Assembly: GCA_903864375.1 (NCBI GenBank)
Contig: CAIPFS010000504.1
Location: 1 to 6,757, forward strand
Length of the DNA: 6,757 nucleotides
Origin: an uncultured Verrucomicrobiota bacterium
GTDB taxonomy: Bacteria; Verrucomicrobiota; Verrucomicrobiia; Limisphaerales; UBA9464
Direction: 5' to 3'
Below the pieces are notes generated by a model. That model ran no database searches and had not been told where the DNA came from. It saw nothing but the letters and a program-made list of their open reading frames with translations. Positions 1 to 5,561 of the stretch are shown here, piece after piece (position 1 is the first letter of the stretch; each line of letters opens with the position of its first letter). Made by a program: the position numbers and the translations under genes.

Positions 1-423
1 CCCTCCTTTCTTGAGAATAATTCGGAGCTTTATCCCCGTTTCGTGGGCATGACGCTCCTGCGGTGGTTCCTGCTGGCCGCCGATCTCTTGGCCATCGGCT
101 GGTTGGGATTATGGGTGGGGGCCAGCACCCGGAGCCGACGTCCCCAGGGAATCCCATTCTCCCGAATCGTCACCTGGCCGATTGTCGCCTGTCTTCTCTT
201 TGCTTCCGTGGGGGCCGTGACCATTTCCCAACGGTTCGGGGGGCGCGAGACCACGACCTGGACCTATCTGGTGGCGGTGACCCTGGTCCTTGCCGGTTGG
301 GATCTCGTTTGCATCGGGATTGCCCGCCACAACCTGCTGACCCGATTCCGCGAATGTGCCTCCATCCCGGTGGAGACTCCGGTCGGTTGGTTTGGGCGAT
401 TGTTGGGCAAAAAAAGGACGTAG
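1..423 (+). CDS. C-terminal end of a polytopic membrane protein, probably ABC-2-type transporter permease (partial)
   Basis: The reading frame is open from base 1 to the TAG at 421-423, with no stop upstream of the first possible start (GTG at 43, next ATG at 49). It therefore most likely continues beyond the left edge, and about 140 residues are visible. Three hydrophobic segments can be seen, starting near FLLAADLLAIGWLGLW, IVTWPIVACLLFASVG and TYLVAVTLVLAGWDLVCIGI. They are separated by short basic loops (TRSRRPQ), and the tail is basic and cytosolic (GRLLGKKRT). The pattern of alternating helices near the end of the protein, with 'A-DL-A-GW-G-W-G' in the first helix, resembles the C-terminal part of ABC transporter permease subunits seen in Verrucomicrobia. 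That match is from memory and uncertain. If right, it forms the membrane channel of an exporter whose ATPase gene lies to the left. A complete small membrane protein starting at 43 or 49 is the alternative. Confidence 0.5.
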   Translation, partial: PSFLENNSELYPRFVGMTLLRWFLLAADLLAIGWLGLWVGASTRSRRPQGIPFSRIVTWPIVACLLFASVGAVTISQRFGGRETTTWTYLVAVTLVLAGWDLVCIGIARHNLLTRFRECASIPVETPVGWFGRLLGKKRT

Positions 424-490
424 CTCCCTGATGTTGGCGGTGATGCGCACTTGTCGCCGGTCGCACACCGGATACAGTGATGGGGTATCG

Positions 491-1504
491 ATGCCTCCCG
501 CCCGAAACTCACCCAAACTGGTCACCTGCGCCCATTGTGGAGCCCGTGTCTTCATCTCGGGTGACCTTGCGCCGTTGGAATCCACCCCATGCACCAAATG
601 CGGTCATGCGGTGATGATGCCGATGCAATTGCGACAGTTCGAGTTGCAGTCGGAAATTGCCTCGGGCGGAATGGGAACGGTCTACCGGGCTTTTGACACC
701 ACCCTCAGCCGGGTGGTCGCCGTGAAGTTGATGCGGAGCGAGATTGCCCAGGATGAGGCTGCGGTGACGGCGTTTGCCGCCGAATCGCGGGCCTGTGCGG
801 CGCTCAACCATACCAACATCATCCATATCTACACCTTTGACCAGGAGGGGGCTCATCGCTATCTGGTGATGGAATTGGCGGATGCCGGGAGCCTGGATGG
901 GCGGATTGAAGAGTTGCAGCGGCTGCCGGAGCTCGATGTGCTCGACATAGGGATCAAGGTTTCCAGCGCTTTGTCGACGGCCCTGCGCCACGGTCTCCTG
1001 CATCTGGATATCAAGCCCGGCAACATCCTTTTCAATGGGGAGGGTGAACCGAAATTGGTCGATTTTGGACTGGCGCGAAAGACCGACGCCGAGAAAGACC
1101 AGTATGCGCCCGTCTTTGGGACTCCGTACTACATCGCTCCCGAGCGGGTCCAGCAAACCGGCGAGAGCTTTCTAAGCGACATTTATTCGCTGGCTGGAAC
1201 TCTTTACCATGCCCTGGTCGGTCATGTGCCCTTTGAAGCCCAATCGGTGGAAGAGGTGATCGCCGCACAAATCAGCACCGAGCTGACCCCTCCTCATACC
1301 GTCCTCCCCGAAATTTCCCTTCCGACCAGCGAAGCCATCACCCGCGCGATGGCCAAGCGCCCGGAAGACCGCTACGCCAGCTACGAGGAATTTCGGATGG
1401 CGCTTGAGGCGGCCCGGAGCCAATTGCTGGTCAGTCAGTTAACCGGACGTCCGGCGGCCACTGCTGCAGCGGGACGCGAGCCACGCAGTTGGTGGCGCCG
1501 ATGA
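491..1504 (+). CDS. Hanks-type serine/threonine protein kinase with N-terminal zinc ribbon, cytosolic
   Basis: This is a 337-residue kinase that transfers phosphate from ATP to Ser/Thr. Residues 13-37 hold two CxxC knuckles (CAHC, CTKC), a likely zinc ribbon. The kinase domain spans about residues 50-315. It has the glycine loop GGMGTVYRAFD (59-69), the ATP-binding Lys79 in VAVKLM, and a probable helix-C Glu98. The catalytic loop HLDIKPGNIL (171-180) has Asp173 and Asn178. DFGLA (191-195), GTPYYIAPE (210-218) and SDIYSL (229-234) follow. The usual HRD is HLD, so the arginine that contacts activation-loop phosphate is absent. No transmembrane segment or extracellular sensor domain is present, unlike PknB-type receptor kinases, so it should act in the cytosol. 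ATG 491 is chosen because the zinc ribbon follows directly and GGGG at 482-485 could serve as a weak ribosome-binding site. ATGs at 431 and 443 would add 20 and 16 residues without a recognisable motif. The stop overlaps the start of a small frame at 1501. Substrates are unknown. Confidence 0.93.
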   Translation: MPPARNSPKLVTCAHCGARVFISGDLAPLESTPCTKCGHAVMMPMQLRQFELQSEIASGGMGTVYRAFDTTLSRVVAVKLMRSEIAQDEAAVTAFAAESRACAALNHTNIIHIYTFDQEGAHRYLVMELADAGSLDGRIEELQRLPELDVLDIGIKVSSALSTALRHGLLHLDIKPGNILFNGEGEPKLVDFGLARKTDAEKDQYAPVFGTPYYIAPERVQQTGESFLSDIYSLAGTLYHALVGHVPFEAQSVEEVIAAQISTELTPPHTVLPEISLPTSEAITRAMAKRPEDRYASYEEFRMALEAARSQLLVSQLTGRPAATAAAGREPRSWWRR

Positions 1505-1575
1505 TGTTCAAATCCAACCGACCCGATGGGTCCCGGTTGCGCCCGTCCGCAATGGCGACACTCTCAAGACGATGA
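1501..1575 (+). CDS. Possible 24-codon coupling mini-ORF between kinase and cbiX
   Basis: A small frame starts with ATG at 1501 (a second ATG follows at 1504) and stops at TGA 1573-1575. Its first ATG overlaps the kinase stop as ATGA (1501-1504). Its own stop overlaps the cbiX start codon as ATGA (1572-1575). The encoded peptide is basic, begins MMFKSN and ends TLSRR, and resembles no family I know. No clear Shine-Dalgarno sequence stands before it, so translation would depend on ribosomes ending on the kinase gene. Its likely value is as a relay carrying terminating ribosomes across the 67-bp gap to cbiX, which also lacks a good ribosome-binding site. A chance open frame is entirely possible, since the frame is short and read in GC-rich DNA. 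Confidence 0.22.
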   Translation: MMFKSNRPDGSRLRPSAMATLSRR

Positions 1576-2438
1576 ATGGCGAATTTGGTGATGCCGACCT
1601 GGTGTTGGTCGGTCACGGCTCGACTTTGAACGCGGAATCGGCAGCTCCCACCCTTGAGCATGCTGAATCCATCCGTCGGCAGGGACTCTTTTCCCAGGTT
1701 CTGGAGGGCTTTTGGAAGGAGCATCCCACCTTTGCCGGAGCCCTGCGCGGGGCCTATGCCGCCCGGGTCTTCGTTGTCCCCCTTTTCATCAGTGATGGCT
1801 ATTTCACCGAGCAGGTGATTCCGCGGGAAATGGGTTTTTGTAAAAACGGACAGACCGATTTTCCCAGGGTCCAGATTCGTGGAGAACAGACGTTCTACTA
1901 CGCGGGACCGGTCGGAACCCACGCCAGCATGACCTCGGTCATCCTGGCCCGGGCAGCCAGCGTCGTGACGCAGCACCCAGGTCCGTTGGGATCGCCTACC
2001 GCTGCCGAGACATCCCTCTTCATTGCCGGTCATGGAACCGGCAATAACGAGAACTCCCGCAAAGCCATCGAGCGGCAGGTGGACCTCATTCGCGCGCGAA
2101 ACCTTTACCGGGACGTCCACCCCATTTTCATGGAGGAGGATCCCCGGATTGCAGACTGCTACTCACTGGCCGCAGCGCCGAATGTGGTGATTGTCCCGTT
2201 CTTCGTCAGCGATGGATTGCACAGCTATGAAGACATTCCGATGATGCTGGGTGAATCTGAGGCGGATGTCCGGGCAAGGCTGGCTTCCGGTCAGCCCACA
2301 TGGATTAATCCCACCGACCGCCACGGACGACGCGTCTGGTATTCCTCCAGCATCGGACGGGAGCCGCTGGTGGTGGATGTCATCCTCGAACGGGTTCGCG
2401 AGATGGCGGCTATTTCTCCTGGATTTGACCGAAGCTGA
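1572..2438 (+). CDS. cbiX: CbiX-type sirohydrochlorin chelatase, two-domain long form
   Basis: This 288-residue protein of the CbiX/SirB class II chelatase family would insert cobalt (or another divalent metal) into sirohydrochlorin in the cytosol. It has two homologous halves. Half one has LVGHGST (12-18) and VVPLFISDGYFTEQVIP (68-84). Half two has FIAGHGTGNNENS (150-162) and VIVPFFVSDGLHSYEDIP (206-223). Family members bind metal with a His in GHG and a second His about 63 residues later. Here the C-terminal half has both (His154, His217). The N-terminal half has His15, but Phe78 stands at the second site. The active site is therefore probably in the C-terminal half, with the first half structural. 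The length matches long CbiX (about 260-320 residues). ATG 1572 is the first start codon in its open frame after the kinase, and no strong ribosome-binding site precedes it. The last 29 bp overlap aat on the other strand. No other tetrapyrrole gene is in the window, so cobalamin synthesis versus another metal-insertion role cannot be decided. Confidence 0.88.
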   Translation: MNGEFGDADLVLVGHGSTLNAESAAPTLEHAESIRRQGLFSQVLEGFWKEHPTFAGALRGAYAARVFVVPLFISDGYFTEQVIPREMGFCKNGQTDFPRVQIRGEQTFYYAGPVGTHASMTSVILARAASVVTQHPGPLGSPTAAETSLFIAGHGTGNNENSRKAIERQVDLIRARNLYRDVHPIFMEEDPRIADCYSLAAAPNVVIVPFFVSDGLHSYEDIPMMLGESEADVRARLASGQPTWINPTDRHGRRVWYSSSIGREPLVVDVILERVREMAAISPGFDRS

Positions 2439-3081
2439 CCTTCAGCGGGTATGCCTGGCTCAGGCGGCGCAGGAATTCAATCCTTGGAATCTCTTGAGCC
2501 CCCAGCTGTTGGGTCACCGGTGTGACCATTTGGGTATCAAACAGGACGAATCCCCGCTCACGAAGGTGCCGGACCAGACAGACCAGACCGACCTTGGATG
2601 CGTCGTTCACCCGGTGAAACATCGATTCCCCGGAAAAGCACCCGCCCGTCACCACTCCGTAGAGGCCCCCCACCAGTTCCAATCCTTTCCAGACTTCGAC
2701 GCTGTGGGCGAATCCCAGTTCATGGAGGCGCTGATAGGCCACAACGAAGGGGGGCGAAATCCATGAGGACTGGCCCGGTCGGGGGACATGGGCGCAGGCC
2801 GCGATGACGGATGAAAAGGCGCGGTCTGAGGTCACCCGGAATCCTCCCCGCCGCAGGGATCGCTCCAGACTTCGCGAGACGTGAAGCTGGTCAAATTCAA
2901 GGACTCCCCGAGGGTCTGGAGACCACCAGGTGATGGGATTCGCCGACCAGGGGAAAAGGCCCGAACGATAGGCGAGCCGAAGACGTTCCGGCGAGAAATC
3001 TCCTCCCACCGCCACCAATCCGTCGGGGCGTGCCGTTTCGGGATCGGGAAACGCCGGGAGGGTGTCCTTGGAGGGTGGCAT
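2410..3081 (-). CDS. aat: Leucyl/phenylalanyl-tRNA--protein transferase
   Basis: Aat moves Leu or Phe from aminoacyl-tRNA to the N-terminal Lys or Arg of target proteins. This creates a destabilising N-terminus that ClpS recognises. From ATG 3081 the protein is 223 residues, close to the 234 of the E. coli enzyme. Family motifs appear in order: FPDPETARPDGLVAVGGD (11-28), SGLFPWSANPITWWSPDPR (40-58), HVSRS (67-71), FAHSVEVW (124-131), GGLYGV (138-143), CFSGESMFHRVNDASK (148-163), FDTQM (181-185) and LGAQEIPR (193-200). Glu152 of GESMF and Asp182 of FDTQ match conserved acidic positions of the E. coli active site. ATG 3081 is chosen over an ATG at 3147, because the 22 extra residues are unconserved and would lie inside the preceding gene. 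The start shares one base with the upstream stop (TGATG), which indicates translational coupling. It is the last gene of the clpS operon, and its stop lies inside cbiX. Confidence 0.96.
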   Translation of the reverse strand: MPPSKDTLPAFPDPETARPDGLVAVGGDFSPERLRLAYRSGLFPWSANPITWWSPDPRGVLEFDQLHVSRSLERSLRRGGFRVTSDRAFSSVIAACAHVPRPGQSSWISPPFVVAYQRLHELGFAHSVEVWKGLELVGGLYGVVTGGCFSGESMFHRVNDASKVGLVCLVRHLRERGFVLFDTQMVTPVTQQLGAQEIPRIEFLRRLSQAYPLKVSFGQIQEK

Positions 3082-3560
3082 CAGTCCCCATCCGCGATCG
3101 CCATCAGGAGGAGCCCTTGAAAGGCGTCCGTCAACTGCAATGCCCAATAGGCGTGGAGGTTGTCCTCATCCGGTTCTGGGACATCTCCCGCTTCAAAATT
3201 GGGGTGGCCGAGTTTCTCCCAGGCCCCCACGCGAACTTCGTTCAAGGCCTGAAGCACGGTTTCGACGTCATCGCTGGTCAGTGTCAGGTCGCAGGAGCCG
3301 TTGTCAGCAACGGCGCACCGTTGGGGGTCCTTCAGGAGATCGTCGACCGCACGGGCCAGTTCCTGCCGGTGTTCCTGCAGCGCCTGATCCAGATCTTCCT
3401 GGGCAGATCGAAGGGTGTCCGTGGTGATGGTGTCTGAACTGATGGAGCGCGGGTTTCTCGCCAGCACCGTTCGCAACCACAGGGTGGTTTGCAGTGCCTC
3501 GCGGTCCCGCCGGGAAAGGCGAAAGACCCATTTTCCGGGGGCACGCGTCAGCAGCTTCAT
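3081..3560 (-). CDS. DUF2017 family protein of the clpS operon
   Basis: This is a 159-residue soluble, rather acidic protein with no signal peptide or membrane segment. It starts MKLLTRAPGKWVFRLSRRDR. Residues about 50-77 form a charged, Gln/Glu-rich helix likely to be coiled or amphipathic. A second conserved-looking helical block runs LTSDDVETVLQALNEVR (94-110), followed by GAWEKLGHPNFE. The end is a helical stretch (LHAYWALQLTDAFQGLLLMA). I assign DUF2017 from this helix pattern and from position. In actinobacteria, DUF2017 genes lie directly downstream of clpS (for example the Rv1331-Rv1332 pair of Mycobacterium tuberculosis). The function of the family is unknown. Its ATG overlaps the clpS stop by ATGA (3557-3560), and its stop overlaps the aat start by one base, so all three genes are likely translated from one mRNA in linked amounts. 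A role in N-degron handling or Clp regulation is an inference from this position only. Confidence 0.72.
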   Translation of the reverse strand: MKLLTRAPGKWVFRLSRRDREALQTTLWLRTVLARNPRSISSDTITTDTLRSAQEDLDQALQEHRQELARAVDDLLKDPQRCAVADNGSCDLTLTSDDVETVLQALNEVRVGAWEKLGHPNFEAGDVPEPDEDNLHAYWALQLTDAFQGLLLMAIADGD

Positions 3561-3862
3561 TCGTCTCGTTCGAGCGTGGCTTGCAGGGAATATTTCTGCA
3601 ATTTGTGAACGTAGAATTCCGCCTTTTCGAAGGTCTCCCGAACCAGGGTGCTCTTCCCCAATTCATGAACCTCGCGCATGTGTCGTTCTGCCTTGGGCTT
3701 TTCCCAACCGAAGACGGTTTGGAAGACATGGGTGACGTACGGCATCAGGTTGATGGGGTCGTTCCAGCAGACCACGAGGTAACCGGCCTCAAACTTATCG
3801 GCCGTTTTTCCTTTGGGGGTCGTCTCAATTTGCGGTCGTTGGATTTCGATGCTTCCGCCCAT
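3557..3862 (-). CDS. clpS: ATP-dependent Clp protease adaptor ClpS
   Basis: ClpS binds proteins with bulky hydrophobic N-terminal residues (N-degrons) and hands them to the ClpA or ClpC unfoldase for degradation. This 101-residue copy has a flexible N-terminal extension (1-26) followed by the core YLVVCWNDPINLMPYV (28-43). Its pocket residues fall on the same numbers as in E. coli ClpS: Asn34 and Asp35, gatekeeper Met40, Val43, Met62, and His66 in REVHELG. E. coli Asp36 and Thr38 are replaced here by Pro36 and Asn38. The WNDP/NLM wording is closer to the actinobacterial type (WDDPVNLM) than to the proteobacterial one. The C-terminus LQATLERDE is also typical of the family. Its ATG at 3862 is the only Met before position 40. 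GGAAGAG lies about 12 nt upstream, far for a ribosome-binding site. It is first in an operon with DUF2017 and aat, so the maker and the reader of N-degrons are co-expressed. Confidence 0.96.
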   Translation of the reverse strand: MGGSIEIQRPQIETTPKGKTADKFEAGYLVVCWNDPINLMPYVTHVFQTVFGWEKPKAERHMREVHELGKSTLVRETFEKAEFYVHKLQKYSLQATLERDE

Positions 3863-3868
3863 GGGCGT

Positions 3869-3896
3869 ATTCTACTCTTCCGAACGGGTGACACAA
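3869..3896 (-). promoter_or_regulatory. Weak promoter-like sequence directly before clpS
   Basis: On the minus strand, TTGTGT (3896-3891) is separated by 16 nt from TAGAAT (3874-3869). The second box matches the sigma-70 -10 consensus at five of six bases. The first matches the -35 consensus at only three. The -10-like box ends 6 nt before the clpS ATG, so a transcript from here would begin at or next to the start codon and be nearly leaderless. In GC-rich DNA an AT-rich hexamer in the only intergenic gap is suggestive, but such matches arise by chance. Confidence 0.22.
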
Positions 3897-3925
3897 GCCG
3901 GTGTTCGAATCGGGACTGACCCGAT

Positions 3926-3967
3926 GCTTCCGTGGGCAGCACCTCGTGGGAGCCGCCCCTTGGAAGC
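3926..3967 (-). other. Inverted repeat, potential RNA hairpin between DUF1501 gene and clpS
   Basis: GCTTCC at 3926-3931 pairs with GGAAGC at 3962-3967. Inside it, GGGC (3934-3937) pairs with GCCC (3955-3958). Together they give a two-level stem with a small asymmetric internal loop and a large apical loop. It lies 64 to 105 nt upstream of the clpS start. It could fold in the clpS leader if the promoter is further upstream, or in the 3' tail of the DUF1501 mRNA. No uridine run follows it on the minus strand, so it is not a classical terminator. I do not recognise a known riboswitch class. Confidence 0.25.
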
Positions 3968-4007
3968 CGGGCGACGGCGTTTCTCCCCGGGTGTCCACGG
4001 TCGTCTG

Positions 4008-4079
4008 GGGGCATTTCGGTGCCCTGTCGACCCATCCGGTTGGTGAACCCCAGGCCAAACGCCAAGCCCAACGCCTGGG
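4008..4079 (-). terminator. Two hairpins just past the DUF1501 stop, possible weak terminator
   Basis: Four bases after the DUF1501 stop (4083), CCCAGGC (4049-4055) and GCCTGGG (4073-4079) form a perfect 7-bp inverted repeat around a 17-nt loop. Further downstream, GGGCA (4009-4013) and TGCCC (4020-4024) form a 5-bp GC-rich stem with a 6-nt loop. Their position is right for ending the DUF1553-DUF1501 message before clpS. Neither is followed by a T-run on the minus strand, so intrinsic termination would be weak. The role may instead be protection of the mRNA 3' end. Confidence 0.28.
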
Positions 4080-4082
4080 CCA

Positions 4083-5561
4083 TCAGCTGAGAATGCCCCG
4101 AATCACTTCGCCCCCGACATCCGTCACCCGTTCGTCGCGGGCATTGTGACGCCAGGTCAGCCGCAGGTGGTCCAGTCCCATCAGGTGAAGGATCGTGGCA
4201 TGCAGGTCATTAGCATGTGCCCGGCCCTCCACGGTTTTCAATCCAATCTCGTCCGTGGTTCCGTGGACGGCTCCGCCCTGCACGCCCCCACCTGCAAACC
4301 ACATGGTGAAGGCTGTGGCGTTGTGGTCGCGTCCACGACTACCCTTTTGGCTCACGGGAGTCCGGCCAAATTCTCCGCCCCATATCACCAGGGTGTCTTC
4401 CAGCAGACCACGCCGGGCCAGGTCGGTCAGCAACGCCCCAACGGGTTGGTCCGTCGCCCGGCACATTTTTTCGTGGTTGGCGTTCACGTCATCGTGGGCA
4501 TCCCATTGCCAGGCAACCGGACCACCGCCCGAATACAATTGGATAAACCGGACTCCGCGCTCGGCCAGTCGGCGGGCGATCAGGCAACGCGTGCCAAATT
4601 CGGACGTCTCCGGCCGGTCAAGTCCGTATAGCATCCGGGTCTCAGCCGTTTCCCGGGTCAGATCGACCGCTTCTGGAGCCTCGGACTGCATCCGATAGGC
4701 CAGTTCATAACTGGCAATGCGCGCCTCCCATTCGGAATCACCTGGCTGGGATTGAGCCCGGTTGAGACTTTGAAGGTAGTCCAGCATGCGCCGCTGGCGC
4801 GGAAGGTCAAAGCCCGCTTCATCCGAAGCGAGGTTGACGATCGGCTTTGAGCCGGGCCTGAAAAGTGTTCCCTGGTGCAGGGCGGGAAGAAATCCCGAAC
4901 TCCAGCAGGGGGCGCCCCCTTCGGGCGTTCCCTGAGGCTGGGCCATCACCACGAAGCTGGGCAGATTATCCGACTCATTTCCCAATCCATAGGTCACCCA
5001 GCTTCCCAGGCTCGGATAGCCCATGAAAATCCGGCCGGAATTCATCTGCGAATGAGCGGGAGCATGAACCACCGAGTCGACGGCACAGGACCGGATTAGG
5101 GCGATTCGGTCGGCATGGGGATGCATGGCCGGGATGAGGTCCGACATATCCATGCCCGACTGGCCGTATCGCCCCCAGGAGCGGGTGCTGCCCAGGCAGA
5201 TGGGATCATTCTCCAGGAATTGGCTGTTCACCTTTCCAAAGCTTTCGGGCAACCGCTTTCCATGAAGCCGGTTGAGTTCAGGCTTCGGATCGAACAGATC
5301 CATCTGTCTGGGGCCGCCAACCATGAACAGGAAGATGCACCGTTTGGCTTTGGGGGCGAAATGGGGTCCAGGTATCGATAGCGCCGGGGCGTGAAGTCCG
5401 CCCGCCGGGGCTTCACCCAGCAGTTGAGATGCCGCCAAGGCACCAAAGCCGAGGCCGGCCTTTTCCAGAAACCGGCGTCGAGACCATCCGTCGCGGTCGA
5501 CAGCCAGAGGCCCCCGACAAGGCCCCCGGCGATTGATCTCAGGGGACATAGGCAAATTCAT
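4083..5561 (-). CDS. DUF1501 family protein with Tat signal (PVC-type, sulfatase-like fold)
   Basis: This 492-residue protein belongs to the DUF1501 family, distantly related to the alkaline phosphatase/sulfatase superfamily and massively expanded in Planctomycetes and Verrucomicrobia. A twin-arginine signal SRRRFLEK (27-34) is followed by the hydrophobic AGLGFGALAASQLL (35-48), so export of the folded protein is expected. Family motifs follow: KRCIFLFMVGGPRQMDLFDP (73-92), HSQMNSGRIFMGYPSLGSW in the middle, and WQWDAHDDVNANHEKM. IWGGEFGRTP (393-402), GRDHNATAFTMWFAGGG (410-426) and HANDLHATILHLMGLDH (449-465) lie near the C-terminus. Position 85 is Arg where many relatives have Ser in GGPS, and 86 is Gln where His or Gln is usual. 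Two starts are possible, ATG 5561 and ATG 5549, and neither has a clear ribosome-binding site. I keep 5561, which makes a 23-bp overlap with the DUF1553 gene. Enzymatic activity is not established for the family; it is usually co-transcribed with DUF1549/DUF1553 partners, as here. Confidence 0.95.
   Translation of the reverse strand: MNLPMSPEINRRGPCRGPLAVDRDGWSRRRFLEKAGLGFGALAASQLLGEAPAGGLHAPALSIPGPHFAPKAKRCIFLFMVGGPRQMDLFDPKPELNRLHGKRLPESFGKVNSQFLENDPICLGSTRSWGRYGQSGMDMSDLIPAMHPHADRIALIRSCAVDSVVHAPAHSQMNSGRIFMGYPSLGSWVTYGLGNESDNLPSFVVMAQPQGTPEGGAPCWSSGFLPALHQGTLFRPGSKPIVNLASDEAGFDLPRQRRMLDYLQSLNRAQSQPGDSEWEARIASYELAYRMQSEAPEAVDLTRETAETRMLYGLDRPETSEFGTRCLIARRLAERGVRFIQLYSGGGPVAWQWDAHDDVNANHEKMCRATDQPVGALLTDLARRGLLEDTLVIWGGEFGRTPVSQKGSRGRDHNATAFTMWFAGGGVQGGAVHGTTDEIGLKTVEGRAHANDLHATILHLMGLDHLRLTWRHNARDERVTDVGGEVIRGILS

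Noticed and set aside
109..597. A 162-codon minus-strand frame spanning the first gene and the start of the kinase.
   Set aside because: It crosses two supported plus-strand genes and contains only low-complexity Arg/Pro/Gly-rich sequence.
509..1156. A 215-codon minus-strand frame opposite the kinase.
   Set aside because: It is antisense to a gene with all canonical kinase motifs. Its own translation has no coherent domain.
1431..2120. A 229-codon minus-strand frame opposite cbiX.
   Set aside because: It lies entirely antisense to a clear CbiX coding sequence and has no family motif. Long antisense frames are expected in GC-rich coding DNA.
3030..3437. Plus-strand frames of 121-135 codons opposite DUF2017.
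   Set aside because: The minus strand has tight ATGA and TGATG junctions with clpS and aat. The plus frames have no ribosome-binding site and no recognisable content.
3895..3925. GTTCGAATC at about 3902-3910 resembles the T-loop of a tRNA.
   Set aside because: The flanking five-base arms do not pair (CGGTG against CGGGA), and no acceptor stem, D-arm or anticodon arm can be fitted on either strand.
3745..4083. Open frames of 77-112 codons across the clpS upstream region on both strands.
   Set aside because: They run into the well-supported clpS gene in another frame, have arginine/proline-rich shadow-like composition, and show no recognisable domain.
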